From contig NZ_CP132911.1 of the NCBI RefSeq assembly GCF_036320485.1, forward strand, positions 2,418,001 through 2,482,000: 64,000 bases of DNA. The letters are read 5' to 3'. Each line of letters begins with the position of its first letter. The stretch's first letter is position 1. The position numbers and the translations under genes are program-made. The notes beneath the pieces were generated by a model that saw nothing but the letters and a program-made list of their open reading frames with translations, made no database searches and was not told where the DNA came from. Of the stretch, positions 7,785 to 17,541 are shown one piece after another. This DNA is from Dyella sp. A6 (lineage in GTDB: Bacteria > Pseudomonadota > Gammaproteobacteria > Xanthomonadales > Rhodanobacteraceae).

Positions 7785-10700
7785 TCACATATTCCGCCGA
7801 TACTCCCCACCCACGTCATACAGCGCGTGGCTGATCTGCCCCAGGCTATGCGTCTTCACCGCCTCCATCAGCGCATTGAACACATTCCTGCGCTCCCGCG
7901 CCGTGTTCTGAAGATACCCCAGCCCGTGCCCGTCGTGCTTCGCGGCAACGGCGGTTTCGTCCTCGACCACATGGGTGAGGCCTGTCTCGCCCACCGGCGC
8001 CAGCGCGTTGCGGGCTTTCTGGAAGGCCTGCACGTTGGCGATCTGCTGGCCCTTCTCTTCTTCCGTTGAACGAATTAGTTCGATCTCGGTGGCGATCTCG
8101 CCGCCGTGGTCCTTCGGCAGGAAGGTGTTGACGCCGATCAGAGGCAGACTGCCGTCGTGCTTCTTCTGCTCGTAGTACATCGACTCTTCCTGGATCTTGC
8201 CGCGCTGGTACATGGTGTCCATGGCGCCGAGCACGCCGCCGCGCTCGCTGATCGCCTCGAACTCCTTGTAGACGGCCTCTTCCACCAGGTCGGTGAGGGT
8301 GTCGACGATGTAGCTGCCCTGCCAGGGGTTCTCGTTGAAGTTGAGACCCAGCTCCTTGTTGATGATCATCTGGATCGCCACGGCGCGGCGCACGCTTTCT
8401 TCCGTCGGCGTGGTAATGGCTTCGTCGTAGGCGTTGGTGTGCAGGCTGTTGCAGTTGTCGAACAGCGCATACAGCGCCTGCAGCGTGGTGCGGATGTCGT
8501 TGAACTGGATTTCCTGCGCGTGCAGCGAACGGCCGCTGGTCTGGATGTGGTACTTCATCATCTGGCTGCGCGGGCTGGCACCGTAGCGGTCGCGCATGGC
8601 GCGGGCCCAGATGCGGCGGGCGACGCGGCCGATCACGGTGTATTCCGGGTCCATGCCGTTGGAGAAGAAGAACGACAGGTTGGGCGCGAAGTCGTCGATG
8701 TTCATGCCGCGCGCCAGGTAGTACTCCACGATGGTGAAGCCGTTGCTGAGCGTGAAGGCGAGCTGGCTGATCGGGTTGGCCCCGGCTTCGGCGATGTGGT
8801 AGCCGGAGATGGACACTGAGTAGAAGTTGCGCACCTTGTGGTCGACGAAGTACTGCTGGATGTCGCCCATCATGCGCAGTGCGAATTCGGTGCTGAAGAT
8901 GCAGGTGTTCTGCGCCTGGTCTTCCTTCAGGATGTCGGCCTGCACGGTGCCGCGCACGGTGCTGAGGGTGTGCGCCTTGATCTTCGCGTAGGTCTCGGCG
9001 TCCACCAACTGGTCGCCGGTGACGCCGAGCAGGCCCAGCCCCAGGCCTTCGTTGCCCTTGGGCAGCTCGCCGGAATAGCCCGGGCGCTGGCGACCGTCGA
9101 ACATGGCGGCGATCTTCGCTTCCGCCTCGGCCCAGCGCGCGGGGTCTTCCTTCAGGTACTTCTCGACGTTCTGGTCGATCGCGGTGTTCATGAACATCGC
9201 GAGGATGATCGGCGCCGGACCGTTGATGGTCATCGACACCGAACTGGTGGGCGCGCTGAGGTCGAAGCCGGAGTACAGCTTCTTCATGTCGTCCAGGGTG
9301 GCGATGTTGACGCCGGAGTTGCCGATCTTGCCGTAGATGTCCGGGCGCGGCGCCGGGTCTTCGCCGTACAGGGTGACCGAGTCGAATGCGGTGGACAGGC
9401 GCGTGGCGGCGCCGCCCTGGCTCAGGTAATGGAAGCGGCGGTTGGTGCGCTCGGGCGTGCCCTCGCCCGCGAACATGCGGGTGGGGTCCTCGCCGGTGCG
9501 GCGGTACGGGTACACGCCACCGGTGTAGGGGTAGTGGCCCGGCAGGTTCTCGCGCATCAGGAAGCGCAGCTGGTCGGCCCAGCTTTCGGTGCGCGGCGGC
9601 GATACTTTGGGGATCTTCTGGTGGCTCAGCGATTCGCGGTAGTTCTCCACCCGGATCGTCTTGTCGCGCACCTTGTATTCGTTGACCTCGGCGGTGACCG
9701 ACTCGCGCAGCGCAGGCCAGTCGCGCAGCAGGTGCACGGCCTCGCTGGAGAGTTCCTTCACGGCTTCATTGTAGCGCTGGCGAAGGGTCAGCAGGGAGCG
9801 GTCGACGACTGGCGCGGAGCCATGCTTGTGCTCGTCACCCCAGCGCATGCTGGGGTCCACTGACTTGGCATCTTGACCATCGGAAGGAAACTGGATCCCA
9901 GCCTTCGCCGGGATGACGGGCGCGGGGTTCGGGACGGACTGCAACGTCTGGCTGTCGTACAGGTCCAACGGACGCGGCAGCGCCGCGTCGTCCAGTTCCT
10001 TCAGCGCTTCGTAGTAGTGCTGTGCCTTGCCGGCGGCTTCGGCCATCTGCTCGATGCCGCTGTTGATGCCGCGGCCCTGTTCGGCAATCTCGGCCAGGTA
10101 GCGCACGCGGCTGCCGGGAATCAGCACGGTGGCGCGCGGTTCCTTCAGCGCGGTGTCGACCTGCGGCGTCCACTTGTCCGCCGGCAGTGCCAGCTTGTCG
10201 CGCATCAGCCGGCACAGGTTGGCGAACATCCAGGTGACGCCCGGGTCGTTGAACTGGCTGGCGATGGTGGGGTAGACCGGCACCTCGTCGTCGCTCATGG
10301 CGAAGGCATTGCGGTTGCGCTTCCACTGCTTGCGCACGTCGCGCAGCGCGTCTTCGGCGCCGCGCTTGTCGAACTTGTTCAGCACGACGAGCTCGGCGAA
10401 GTCGAGCATGTCGATCTTTTCAAGCTGGCTGGCCGCGCCGTAGTCGCTGGTCATCACGTAGCTGGCGAAGTCGACCAGGTCGACGATCTCCGAGTCGCTC
10501 TGGCCGATGCCGGCGGTCTCGACGATCACCAGGTCGTAGGCCTGCGCCTTGAGGAAGCCGATGCAGTCGTGCAGCACGTCGTTGGTGGCGGCGTTCTGGC
10601 GGCGCGTGGCCATGGAGCGCATGTAGACGCGGTGGCTGCGCAGCGCGTTCATGCGGATGCGGTCACCCAGCAGGGCACCGCCCGAACGGCGACGGGTGGG

Positions 10701-11447
10701 GTCGACCGCCAGCACCGCGATGCGCATGCCGGGGAAAGCCTGCAGGAAGCGCAGCAGCAGCTCGTCCACCACCGACGACTTGCCGGCGCCGCCGGTACCG
10801 GTCAGGCCCAGCACCGGGGTCTGCTTGCCGGCCAGCGCCCATTCCTTGCGCAGGTGCGCCAGCGAGGTCTCGTCGACATGGCCTTCCTCGATGGCGGTGA
10901 GCATGTGGCCCACGCCGATCTCGTCGGCGATGTCCACGCTGGCAGTCGGCGCGGCCTGCCCGGCTTCGCCTTCGGCGCGACGCTCGACGGCGGCGCGGGT
11001 GCGCACCATCACGTCCTCGATCATTTCGACCAGGCCCAGCTTCATGCCGTCGTTGGGGTGGTAGATGCGCTCGACGCCGTAGGCCTGCAGCTCGCGGATC
11101 TCTTCCGGCGTGATGGTGCCGCCACCGCCGCCGAACACGCGGATGTGCGCGGCGCCTTTTTCCTTGAGCATGTCCACCATGTACTTGAAGTACTCGACGT
11201 GGCCGCCCTGATAGGACGACAGCGCGATGGCGTCGGCGTCTTCCTGCAGCGCGGCGCGCACCACGTCTTCCACCGAGCGGTTGTGGCCCAGGTGGATCAC
11301 CTCGGCGCCCTGGCTCTGGATGATGCGACGCATGATGTTGATCGCGGCGTCGTGGCCGTCGAACAGGCTGGCCGCGGTGACGAAGCGCAACGGATGGGTC
11401 TCGCGCCGGGGAGTGCTGGCGGGAACGTGCTGGGCGGGCGAGCTCAT
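7785..11447 (-). CDS. icmF: Fused acyl-CoA mutase/G-protein chaperone (IcmF)
   Basis: A cytoplasmic adenosylcobalamin enzyme of 1220 residues joining three parts. First is a B12-binding domain (about 15-150, FDGHDAAIN and [12 protein letters not shown]). Second is a MeaB-like GTPase chaperone (about 205-450: [13 protein letters not shown]-loop, [13 protein letters not shown]). Third is the large mutase domain (about 580-1220, [12 protein letters not shown] and [13 protein letters not shown]). By family it interconverts isobutyryl- and butyryl-CoA or related branched acyl-CoAs. The start MSSPAQHVP at 11447 has GGAG at correct distance; upstream in-frame codons look non-coding. The linker at about residues 505-540 contains extra sequence encoded by a palindromic repeat insertion. 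It is monocistronic, with a strong terminator. Confidence 0.92.
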   Translation of the reverse strand: MSSPAQHVPASTPRRETHPLRFVTAASLFDGHDAAINIMRRIIQSQGAEVIHLGHNRSVEDVVRAALQEDADAIALSSYQGGHVEYFKYMVDMLKEKGAAHIRVFGGGGGTITPEEIRELQAYGVERIYHPNDGMKLGLVEMIEDVMVRTRAAVERRAEGEAGQAAPTASVDIADEIGVGHMLTAIEEGHVDETSLAHLRKEWALAGKQTPVLGLTGTGGAGKSSVVDELLLRFLQAFPGMRIAVLAVDPTRRRSGGALLGDRIRMNALRSHRVYMRSMATRRQNAATNDVLHDCIGFLKAQAYDLVIVETAGIGQSDSEIVDLVDFASYVMTSDYGAASQLEKIDMLDFAELVVLNKFDKRGAEDALRDVRKQWKRNRNAFAMSDDEVPVYPTIASQFNDPGVTWMFANLCRLMRDKLALPADKWTPQVDTALKEPRATVLIPGSRVRYLAEIAEQGRGINSGIEQMAEAAGKAQHYYEALKELDDAALPRPLDLYDSQTLQSVPNPAPVIPAKAGIQFPSDGQDAKSVDPSMRWGDEHKHGSAPVVDRSLLTLRQRYNEAVKELSSEAVHLLRDWPALRESVTAEVNEYKVRDKTIRVENYRESLSHQKIPKVSPPRTESWADQLRFLMRENLPGHYPYTGGVYPYRRTGEDPTRMFAGEGTPERTNRRFHYLSQGGAATRLSTAFDSVTLYGEDPAPRPDIYGKIGNSGVNIATLDDMKKLYSGFDLSAPTSSVSMTINGPAPIILAMFMNTAIDQNVEKYLKEDPARWAEAEAKIAAMFDGRQRPGYSGELPKGNEGLGLGLLGVTGDQLVDAETYAKIKAHTLSTVRGTVQADILKEDQAQNTCIFSTEFALRMMGDIQQYFVDHKVRNFYSVSISGYHIAEAGANPISQLAFTLSNGFTIVEYYLARGMNIDDFAPNLSFFFSNGMDPEYTVIGRVARRIWARAMRDRYGASPRSQMMKYHIQTSGRSLHAQEIQFNDIRTTLQALYALFDNCNSLHTNAYDEAITTPTEESVRRAVAIQMIINKELGLNFNENPWQGSYIVDTLTDLVEEAVYKEFEAISERGGVLGAMDTMYQRGKIQEESMYYEQKKHDGSLPLIGVNTFLPKDHGGEIATEIELIRSTEEEKGQQIANVQAFQKARNALAPVGETGLTHVVEDETAVAAKHDGHGLGYLQNTARERRNVFNALMEAVKTHSLGQISHALYDVGGEYRRNM
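9838..9921. repeat. Palindromic repeat cassette inserted in frame in icmF
   Basis: There are two hairpins: CCCCAGC/GCTGGGG at 9838-9855 and the GGATCCCAGCCTTCGCCGGG repeat within 9891-9921. On the minus strand they encode the out-of-place peptides [11 protein letters not shown] and DPSMRWGDE in the linker between the GTPase and mutase domains. The reading frame stays open. The second unit matches the intergenic copy at 7672-7702 in 29 of 31 positions. Confidence 0.8.
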
Positions 11448-11730
11448 GGTGGGGACTCCGTAAACATCGTGGGGATAGCCCCGTGATTGTAACGGCGCGG
11501 CTGTTGCAGACTCTGATGCAGCGCGGCATACGCCGACGCATGCAACGCGGCGTTGGCGCCGTAAAAGACCCGCAAGCCAGCCGCGGCACCGCGCCGCCAC
11601 AGGGTGCCATTCCTTCCCGCGCACCGCGACGCTGGCTGAACGGATCGCCGGCATGCCGGTCAACACGCGCGGCGGTGCCACGTTCTCCGCACTGCACGCC
11701 GCCATCGCGGCGATGAAAGGAGAACACACC
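11448..11730. other. 283-bp divergent intergenic region
   Basis: It lies between the divergent icmF and YXWGXW-type genes and must hold both promoters. No repeat, RNA or clear operator was recognised. The AAGGAG ribosome site at about 11717-11722 belongs to the rightward gene. Confidence 0.4.
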
Positions 11731-12072
11731 ATGATGATGCGCCTTCCCCGCAAGCTCGCCCTGATCGCCGGCCTCGCCATCGCCTTCGGCGGCATGGCCT
11801 ACACCCAGCCCGCCGCCGCCCAGGTGCATGTCGGCGTGGGTATCGGCATTGGTATCGCGCCGCCACCGCCGCGCGTCGAGCGTCTGCCGCCGCCGCGTGC
11901 GGGTTTCGTCTGGGCGCCCGGCTACTGGCGCTGGAATGCCCGCTGGCACCGGCATGTGTGGGTCACTGGCCACTGGGTGCGCGTGCGCCGCGGCTACCAC
12001 TACCGCCCGGCCCACTGGCAGCGCGGCCCGCGCGGGCAATGGCACTTCCGTCCCGGCCACTGGGTGCGCTGA
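11731..12072 (+). CDS. Small secreted basic protein with YXWGXW-type repeats
   Basis: 113 residues from ATG at 11731, preceded by AAGGAG; upstream in-frame ATGs lack such a site. The signal peptide ends at PAAAQ. The mature part begins with a Gly/Ile/Val stretch and a Pro run, then repeats of the type [40 protein letters not shown]. These Trp/His/Arg-rich repeats define the YXWGXW family of small periplasmic or envelope proteins. The function is not established. It stands alone and ends in a strong hairpin. Confidence 0.8.
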   Translation: MMMRLPRKLALIAGLAIAFGGMAYTQPAAAQVHVGVGIGIGIAPPPPRVERLPPPRAGFVWAPGYWRWNARWHRHVWVTGHWVRVRRGYHYRPAHWQRGPRGQWHFRPGHWVR

Positions 12073-12077
12073 ACCGG

Positions 12078-12110
12078 CACGGGGTCCGCCACCAGGCGGC
12101 GGACCCCGTG
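12078..12110. terminator. Bidirectional hairpin between convergent genes
   Basis: A perfect 13-bp stem (arms 12078-12090 and 12098-12110, CACGGGGTCCGCC and its complement) with a 7-nt loop, between two convergent stop codons. There is no long T-run on either side. Confidence 0.65.
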
Positions 12111-12114
12111 ACAT

Positions 12115-12861
12115 TCAGCCCGTGGCGGCGAGCCCGATCCCGCTGTCCGCCGCCTGCGGCTGGCAGCCTTTCACCATGCTGCGGTAATCGCGCGGGGTCA
12201 TGCCCACGGTCGCCTTGAACTGGCGGGCAAAGGCGCTCTGGTCGGCAAAGCCGCAGGCCAGGCCGACGCCGGCAATGCGCTCGTCGCCATGCAGCAGGCG
12301 CATCGCCTCCTCGATCCGCAGCTTGGTCAGCCACTGCTGCGGCGTCACCTGGAAGACCCGCCGGAAATGCCGCTCCAGCTGCGCCACCGAAAGGTTCGCC
12401 AGCTTGGCCATGGTGTGCACGCGCACCGGCTCGGCGTAATGCGTCTGCAGGTAGTCGAGCACCTGGCGCAGGCGGTCATAGGTGGGATGACGGCCATCCG
12501 GCTGCCCCAGGTCGCGCGAGATGCCGACCACGCCGCGCACCTGGTTGCGCTTCACCAGTGGCCGCTTGCAGGTCAGGCACCAGCCGGACGAGCGATTGGG
12601 AAAAATGTGGACTTCGAGCTGGTTGTCGATGGTTTCGCCGGCCAGCACGCGACGATCCTGCATGGTGTAGGAACCGCCCATGCTGGACGGAAACAGGGCA
12701 TCGGCAGTGCTGCCTATGATCTGGTCGCGGCGCTTGAGCCCGAGCCGACGGATCAGGGTCTGGTTGGCATGCGTGTAACGCCCGCCGTCGTCCTTGACGA
12801 AGAAAACGACGTCCGGCAACGCGTCGAACAGGTGCTCCAGTTCATCGGCTGAAATTCTCAT
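12115..12861 (-). CDS. PAS domain AraC-family regulator of the hydroxyproline operon
   Basis: 248 residues. The N-terminal PAS sensor (about 5-120, [29 protein letters not shown]) is followed by a C-terminal AraC-type double helix-turn-helix (about 145-235, [37 protein letters not shown] and [24 protein letters not shown]). It is transcribed divergently from the hydroxyproline operon, whose first gene starts 180 bp away, so local control is likely (inference). AraC-type regulators, such as LhpR in Pseudomonas, control the same pathway elsewhere. A PAS sensor is unusual there; the ligand is unknown. Confidence 0.88.
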   Translation of the reverse strand: MRISADELEHLFDALPDVVFFVKDDGGRYTHANQTLIRRLGLKRRDQIIGSTADALFPSSMGGSYTMQDRRVLAGETIDNQLEVHIFPNRSSGWCLTCKRPLVKRNQVRGVVGISRDLGQPDGRHPTYDRLRQVLDYLQTHYAEPVRVHTMAKLANLSVAQLERHFRRVFQVTPQQWLTKLRIEEAMRLLHGDERIAGVGLACGFADQSAFARQFKATVGMTPRDYRSMVKGCQPQAADSGIGLAATG

Positions 12862-12886
12862 CGTCGCAGCCCCGTCACGGCTTGTG

Positions 12887-12938
12887 GTTGCAATGCAACA
12901 AATCGCTGTGAGTCGAACATAGCATGCAAATCAGTGCA
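12887..12938. promoter_or_regulatory. Candidate operators in the divergent regulator/operon gap
   Basis: There are two dyads: GTTGCAATGCAAC at 12887-12899 and TGCA-N6-TGCA at 12925-12938, both based on TTGCA/TGCA halves, 26 bp between starts of the TGCA-like cores. They sit between the divergent regulator and epimerase genes. Their role as AraC-regulator sites is inferred from position only. Confidence 0.35.
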
Positions 12939-12964
12939 TTGCGCAAGACCCGGGCGGGCCATTT

Positions 12965-12989
12965 CGACTATGCCGAATTCCGCATCCAA
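12965..12989 (+). promoter_or_regulatory. 25-bp motif shared with the GH127 operon, copy A
   Basis: The core is TGCCGAATTCCGCATCC, preceded by CGACTA. The same 25 bp with one change (A to T in the centre) occurs at 26310-26334 before the GH127 gene. The centre is a near-palindrome (TGCcGAATTCcGCA). It lies 52 bp before the epimerase start. It could be a common operator; a general dispersed repeat is the alternative. Confidence 0.45.
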
Positions 12990-13041
12990 GCCTCCCAACG
13001 TTTTCTATACTGGAACGACCCTGCGAGCCAGCATGGACGGC

Positions 13042-13983
13042 ATGCAAACCATCTCCGTCATCGATTCGCACACAGCCGGCGAACCGACCCGCGTCGTCAT
13101 CGGCGGGTTTCCCGACCTCGGCCCCGGCTCGCTGGCGCAGTGCCGGCAGGTTTTCCGCGAACGCCATGATGCATGGCGCAGCGCGATCGCCTGCGAACCG
13201 CGCGGCTCGGACACCATGGTCGGCGCGCTGTTGCTGCCGCCGCGCGACCCCGATGCCTGCGCCGGGGTGATCTACTTCAACAACGTGGGTTACCTGGGCA
13301 TGTGCGGGCACGGCACCATGGGCGTGGTGCGCACGCTGGCGCACCTGGGCCGCATCGGCCCCGGCCGGCACCGGCTGGAGACCCCGGTGGGCACGGTCGG
13401 CGTCGAGCTGCATGACGACGGCCGCATCGTCATCGACAACGTGGAAAGCTACCGCCACCGGCAAGGTGTCACCGTCGAGGTGGCAGGCCACGGCCCGGTC
13501 ACCGGCGACATCGCCTGGGGCGGCAACTGGTTCTTCATCATCTCGCAGGCGCCGGTACCGCTGACGCTGGCCAATGAACGCGAGCTGGCGGCCTACACCA
13601 TGGCGATCCGCGAAGCGCTGGAGCGCGCCGGCATCACCGGTGCGGATGGCGCCGAGATCGATCACATCGAGGTCAACGGAGCGTCGCCCGAAAACCCGGC
13701 GGTGGCGCGCAACTATGTGCTGTGTCCGGGCATGGCCTACGACCGCTCGCCCTGCGGCACCGGCACCAGCGCCAAGCTGGCCTGCCTGGCCGCCGACGGC
13801 AAGCTGGCGCCGGGCCAGGTGTGGCGGCAGGAAGGCATTCTGGGCACCGTGTTCGAAGGCAGCTATCAGCCGGGCGAACGCGGCGTGCTGCCGCGCATTG
13901 GCGGCCATGCGTACATCACCGCGCAGGCGCAGCTGCTGATCGACGACGCCGACCCGTTCGCCTGGGGCATCCGCGCCGGATGA
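13042..13983 (+). CDS. lhpA: 4-hydroxyproline 2-epimerase
   Basis: 313 residues, proline racemase superfamily. It converts trans-4-hydroxy-L-proline to cis-4-hydroxy-D-proline, the first step of hydroxyproline breakdown. The two catalytic cysteines are present: Cys88 in MCGHGTMG and Cys238 in [10 protein letters not shown]. Both being Cys rules out the Ser/Thr-type dehydratase paralogues. The N-terminus [19 protein letters not shown] is that of the family; ATG at 13033 is an alternative three codons upstream. It is the first gene of a tightly packed operon and overlaps the next gene by 4 bp (ATGA). Confidence 0.92.
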   Translation: MQTISVIDSHTAGEPTRVVIGGFPDLGPGSLAQCRQVFRERHDAWRSAIACEPRGSDTMVGALLLPPRDPDACAGVIYFNNVGYLGMCGHGTMGVVRTLAHLGRIGPGRHRLETPVGTVGVELHDDGRIVIDNVESYRHRQGVTVEVAGHGPVTGDIAWGGNWFFIISQAPVPLTLANERELAAYTMAIREALERAGITGADGAEIDHIEVNGASPENPAVARNYVLCPGMAYDRSPCGTGTSAKLACLAADGKLAPGQVWRQEGILGTVFEGSYQPGERGVLPRIGGHAYITAQAQLLIDDADPFAWGIRAG

Positions 13984-15107
13984 CGACCCATGGCGCCAGC
14001 TACGACCTGATCGTGGTCGGTGCCGGCATCGTCGGCTGCGCCTGTGCCGAGGCCGCCTCGGCCGAGGGCCTGCGCGTGGCGGTGGTGGAACCGGCGGCGA
14101 TCGGCGGCGGCGCCACCGCGGCGGCGATGGGCCACCTGGTGGCGATGGACGACGACCCCGCCGAGCTGGCACTGACCAGGTATTCGCTGCGTTTCTGGGA
14201 CGCCTATGCCAATCTGCCGGCCGCCGAGTTCAGCCGCTGCGGCACCTTGTGGGTGGCCAGCAACGACGACGAATGCGCAGCCATCGCCGGCCGCATCCAG
14301 CGACTGGCCGCCGCTGGCGTCCATGCCGAGCAACTGGACAGCAAGGCACTGCACGAAGCCGAACCCGAACTCGTTCCCGGCCTGGCCGGCGGCATGCTGG
14401 TACCGGCCGAGGGCGTGGTCTATCCGCCGCGCATGGCACTGCACCTGCTGGGCAGCGCGCAGGCACGCGGCACCCGGCTGTATGCCGGCCGCCGCGTGGT
14501 CGCCCTGCACGACGACGGCGCGACGCTCGACAACGGCGACCGCCTGCACGGCCCGGTGCTGGTGGCGGCAGGCTGCGCCACCCCGACCCTGCTGCCGCAG
14601 TTGCCCGTGCGCGGCCGCAAGGGGCATCTGGTGATCACCGACCGCTACCCCGGCCTGGTGCGACACCAGGTGCTGGAGCTTGGCTATGCCGCCAGCGCGC
14701 ATGGCAGCGACCGCAGCAGCGTTGCCTTCAACGTGCAGCCGCGACCGACCGGGCAGATCCTGATCGGCTCCTCGCGCGAGTTCGACGCCACCGACGACAG
14801 CGTTTCGCGGCCGTTGCTGCGTCGCATGCTGGCCCGCGCCTTCCATTTCATGCCCGCGCTGGGCGAGCTGCAGGCGGTGCGCGTGTGGACCGGATTCCGC
14901 CCGACCAGTCCCGATGGTCGTCCCTACCTGGGTGCCGTCGACGACCGCGACCGATGCTGGGTCGCGACCGGCCACGAGGGTCACGGCGTCACCACCGCGC
15001 TGGGCAGCGCGCGCCTGCTGGTCGACCTGATGCTGGGGCGCACGCCGGCGATCGACCCGACCCCCTACGCCCCCTCGCGGGTGATGGCGCAACAGGTGAC
15101 CGCATGA
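13980..15107 (+). CDS. D-hydroxyproline dehydrogenase, FAD (DAO-type) subunit
   Basis: 375 residues of the D-amino-acid oxidase-like FAD oxidoreductase family. The dinucleotide motif is [19 protein letters not shown] at the N-terminus, and the C-terminal [16 protein letters not shown] and [18 protein letters not shown] segments are FAD-contacting in this family. With the next two genes it forms the three-subunit dehydrogenase that oxidises cis-4-hydroxy-D-proline to 1-pyrroline-4-hydroxy-2-carboxylate (LhpBEF type in Pseudomonas). Its start overlaps the epimerase stop and its stop overlaps the next start (both ATGA), so translational coupling is expected. Confidence 0.88.
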   Translation: MTTHGASYDLIVVGAGIVGCACAEAASAEGLRVAVVEPAAIGGGATAAAMGHLVAMDDDPAELALTRYSLRFWDAYANLPAAEFSRCGTLWVASNDDECAAIAGRIQRLAAAGVHAEQLDSKALHEAEPELVPGLAGGMLVPAEGVVYPPRMALHLLGSAQARGTRLYAGRRVVALHDDGATLDNGDRLHGPVLVAAGCATPTLLPQLPVRGRKGHLVITDRYPGLVRHQVLELGYAASAHGSDRSSVAFNVQPRPTGQILIGSSREFDATDDSVSRPLLRRMLARAFHFMPALGELQAVRVWTGFRPTSPDGRPYLGAVDDRDRCWVATGHEGHGVTTALGSARLLVDLMLGRTPAIDPTPYAPSRVMAQQVTA

Positions 15108-15346
15108 AGCCGGTCGTGCTGTACGTCAACGGCCAACCGTTGCAAGTCGCGGCGGGCATCAGCGTGGCCGCCGCGGTGGCCCACATGCAGCTGGCCCTGC
15201 GTCGCTCGTGCAGCGGCCAGCCGCGCGCACCGCTGTGCGGCATGGGGATCTGTTTCGAATGCCGCGTCAGTATCGACGGTGTGGCCCAGCAGCGCTCCTG
15301 CCAGGTGCTGGTGCGCGACGGCATGCAGGTCCGGACCGATGTCTGA
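15104..15346 (+). CDS. D-hydroxyproline dehydrogenase, small [2Fe-2S] subunit
   Basis: 80 residues. Four cysteines in the pattern C-x8-C-x4-C-x2-C (SCSGQPRAPLCGMGICFEC) match the ferredoxin-like gamma subunit found with HcnA/SoxA-type multi-subunit amino-acid dehydrogenases. It would carry electrons between the FAD subunits. It overlaps the preceding gene by 4 bp and the following one by 8 bp, supporting a 1:1:1 complex. Confidence 0.88.
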   Translation: MKPVVLYVNGQPLQVAAGISVAAAVAHMQLALRRSCSGQPRAPLCGMGICFECRVSIDGVAQQRSCQVLVRDGMQVRTDV

Positions 15347-16637
15347 GCCGCGACACTACGACGTGCTGGTGGTGGGTGCCGGCCCGGCCGGGCTGAGTGC
15401 CGCCCGGACTGCCGCCGGACACGGTGCCCGGGTCGGCCTGGTGGACCTGCAGCCGCGCGCGGGCGGCCAGGTGTGGCGGCACGACGTGGCGCATGGCGCA
15501 CCGCGTGCCGCGCGCCAGGCCATCGACCAGCTCAGTGCCGCGGGCGTGGAACTGCTGACCGGCACCCAGGTGGTCGATGCGGAAGCCGGCTGCCTGCGGC
15601 TGGAACGCGGCGACACCACTTTCGACGCCAGCTACTGCGACCTGATCCTGGCCACCGGTGCGCGCGAACTGCTGCTGCCGTTCCCCGGCTGGACCCTGCC
15701 CGGCGTCACTGCCGCCGGCGGCCTGCAGGCACTGGCCAAACAGGGCTTTCCGGTAAGCGGCCGGCGCGTACTGATCGCCGGCAGCGGCCCGCTGCTGCTG
15801 GCGGCGGCGGCCACCCTGCGCCGGCATGGCGCGCAGCTGCTGGGCATCGTCGAACAGGCGCCACGCGCGCAGGTGATGCGCCTTGCCCGCCAGCTCTGGC
15901 GCTGGCCCGCGCGGGCCATGCAGGCATTGCAACTGCAGCTGCAGCTGGCCGACGTGCCGCGCTACTACGACAGTTGCGTCACCGCGGCGCAGGGCCACGG
16001 CATGCTGGAAAGCGTGGAACTGCAGGACGCCGCCGGCACCACCCGGCAGCTGGCCTGCGACCTGCTCGGCGTCGGCTTCGGCCTGCTGCCCAACGTGGAA
16101 CTGGCCGCCCTGCTCGGCTGTGCGCTGGACCCCGATGGCGCGCATCAGCGGGTACGCGTGGACGCCATGCAGCGCACCAGCACCGCACACATCTATGCCG
16201 TGGGCGAAGCATGCGGCATTGGCGGCCTGCACAGCGCCCGGCTGGAAGGCGCGATCGCTGCCCACACCGCCTGTGGCCACGCCACCAGGGCACAGGCCCT
16301 GCTCGAACAACGCGATCGCGCACGCCGCTTCGCCGTCGAACTGACCCGCAGCTTCGCGCTGCAACCGCGCGTGCGCCAGCTGGCCCGGCCGGACACCCTG
16401 GTGTGCCGCTGCGAGGATGTGCCGCTGGGCGCGCTCGACGGTTTCGGCGACGCGCGCGCCGCGAAACTGGCCACGCGCTGCGGCATGGGCGCCTGCCAGG
16501 GTCGCATCTGCGGCGCGGCGCTGGCCGAACTCGGCCACTTTCCCCGCGGCCACGGCCGCCCCCCTGTTTTCCCCGCACGGCTGGCAACGCTGGCCGCCGT
16601 TTCTGGATCCTGCGAACACCACGGAGCCTGTTCATGA
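15339..16637 (+). CDS. D-hydroxyproline dehydrogenase, NAD(P)/FAD-binding subunit
   Basis: 432 residues of the HcnB/SoxA-alpha-like pyridine nucleotide-disulfide oxidoreductase family. It has the FAD motif VVGAGPAGLSAARTAAGHG, a second nucleotide motif (VLIAGSGPLLLAAAATLRRHG) and a C-terminal BFD-like [2Fe-2S] domain with CRCEDV...CGMGACQGRICG. Together with the two genes before it, it makes up the membrane-linked D-hydroxyproline dehydrogenase that feeds electrons to the respiratory chain. It is coupled to the next gene by an ATGA overlap. Confidence 0.87.
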   Translation: MSEPRHYDVLVVGAGPAGLSAARTAAGHGARVGLVDLQPRAGGQVWRHDVAHGAPRAARQAIDQLSAAGVELLTGTQVVDAEAGCLRLERGDTTFDASYCDLILATGARELLLPFPGWTLPGVTAAGGLQALAKQGFPVSGRRVLIAGSGPLLLAAAATLRRHGAQLLGIVEQAPRAQVMRLARQLWRWPARAMQALQLQLQLADVPRYYDSCVTAAQGHGMLESVELQDAAGTTRQLACDLLGVGFGLLPNVELAALLGCALDPDGAHQRVRVDAMQRTSTAHIYAVGEACGIGGLHSARLEGAIAAHTACGHATRAQALLEQRDRARRFAVELTRSFALQPRVRQLARPDTLVCRCEDVPLGALDGFGDARAAKLATRCGMGACQGRICGAALAELGHFPRGHGRPPVFPARLATLAAVSGSCEHHGACS

Positions 16638-17539
16638 GCAATGCCACTTTCTGGCGCGGTGTCATCCCCGCCATCACCACGCCCTTCACCGCCGATGACG
16701 CGATCGACCACGAGTTCCTCGGCCGCCACGCCAACTGGATGGTGGACGCCGGCTGCACCGGCATCGTGCCGCTGGGTTCGCTGGGCGAAGCCGCCACGCT
16801 CGACTTCGACGACAAGGTCGCGATCCTGCGCACCCTGGTCAAGGCGCTCGACGGCCGCGTGCCGGTGATCCCCGGCATCGCCGCGCTGTCCACCCGCGAA
16901 GCGGTGCGCCTGGCCAAGGCCGCCGCCGAGATCGGTTGCGGCGGCCTGATGGTGCTGCCGCCGTACGTGTATTCCACCGACTGGCGCGAGATGAGCGCAC
17001 ACGTGCGCGCCATCATCGAGGCGACCGACCTGCCGTGCATGCTGTACAACAATCCGGTGGCCTACCGCACCGACTTCCAGCCCGAGCAGATCGCCGAGCT
17101 GGCCGCCGCCTACCCGCAGCTGCAGGCGGTCAAGGAATCGTCCGGCGACGTGCGTCGCTTCGCTGGCATCCGCGCGCTGCTGGGCGATCGCCTCGACCTG
17201 CTGGTCGGCATGGATGACGCCATCGTGGAAGGTGCCGCGATGGGCGCTACTGGCTGGATCGCCGGCCTGGTCAACGCTTTCCCCAAGGAGTCCGTGGCGC
17301 TGTACCAGCTCGCCACCGGCAACGGTGCCGATGCCGCCATGCCGCTGTACAGCTGGTTCCTGCCGTTGCTGCGGCTGGACACCGTGCCCACCTTCGTGCA
17401 GCTGATCAAGCTGGTGCAGGCCCAGGTCGGCATGGGCAGCGAACAGGTACGCGCGCCGCGCCTGCCGGTTGCGGGCGCCGAGCGTGACGCCGCGCTGCGC
17501 GTCATCGAACACGCCCTCAGCAACCGCCCGGAGGTCTGA
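16634..17539 (+). CDS. 1-pyrroline-4-hydroxy-2-carboxylate deaminase (DapA superfamily)
   Basis: 301 residues with a TIM-barrel aldolase fold of the dihydrodipicolinate synthase superfamily. The Schiff-base lysine is K167 in AVKESSGD, and GSLGEAATLD is the substrate-binding loop. In hydroxyproline pathways this family member (LhpC/HypD) deaminates and dehydrates pyrroline-4-hydroxy-2-carboxylate to 2-oxoglutarate semialdehyde. Its position between the dehydrogenase and the semialdehyde dehydrogenase makes that role nearly certain. Confidence 0.9.
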   Translation: MSNATFWRGVIPAITTPFTADDAIDHEFLGRHANWMVDAGCTGIVPLGSLGEAATLDFDDKVAILRTLVKALDGRVPVIPGIAALSTREAVRLAKAAAEIGCGGLMVLPPYVYSTDWREMSAHVRAIIEATDLPCMLYNNPVAYRTDFQPEQIAELAAAYPQLQAVKESSGDVRRFAGIRALLGDRLDLLVGMDDAIVEGAAMGATGWIAGLVNAFPKESVALYQLATGNGADAAMPLYSWFLPLLRLDTVPTFVQLIKLVQAQVGMGSEQVRAPRLPVAGAERDAALRVIEHALSNRPEV

Positions 17540-17541
17540 GC

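Noticed and set aside
7456..7788. 110-codon minus-strand ORF containing VIPAKAGIQ
   Set aside because: It is translation of the palindromic repeat and the icmF terminator; not a gene.
7785..11447. Long open frames on the plus strand (for example 8106-8819 and 9873-11486)
   Set aside because: They are antisense shadows of the icmF gene in GC-rich DNA, without ribosome sites or recognisable domains.
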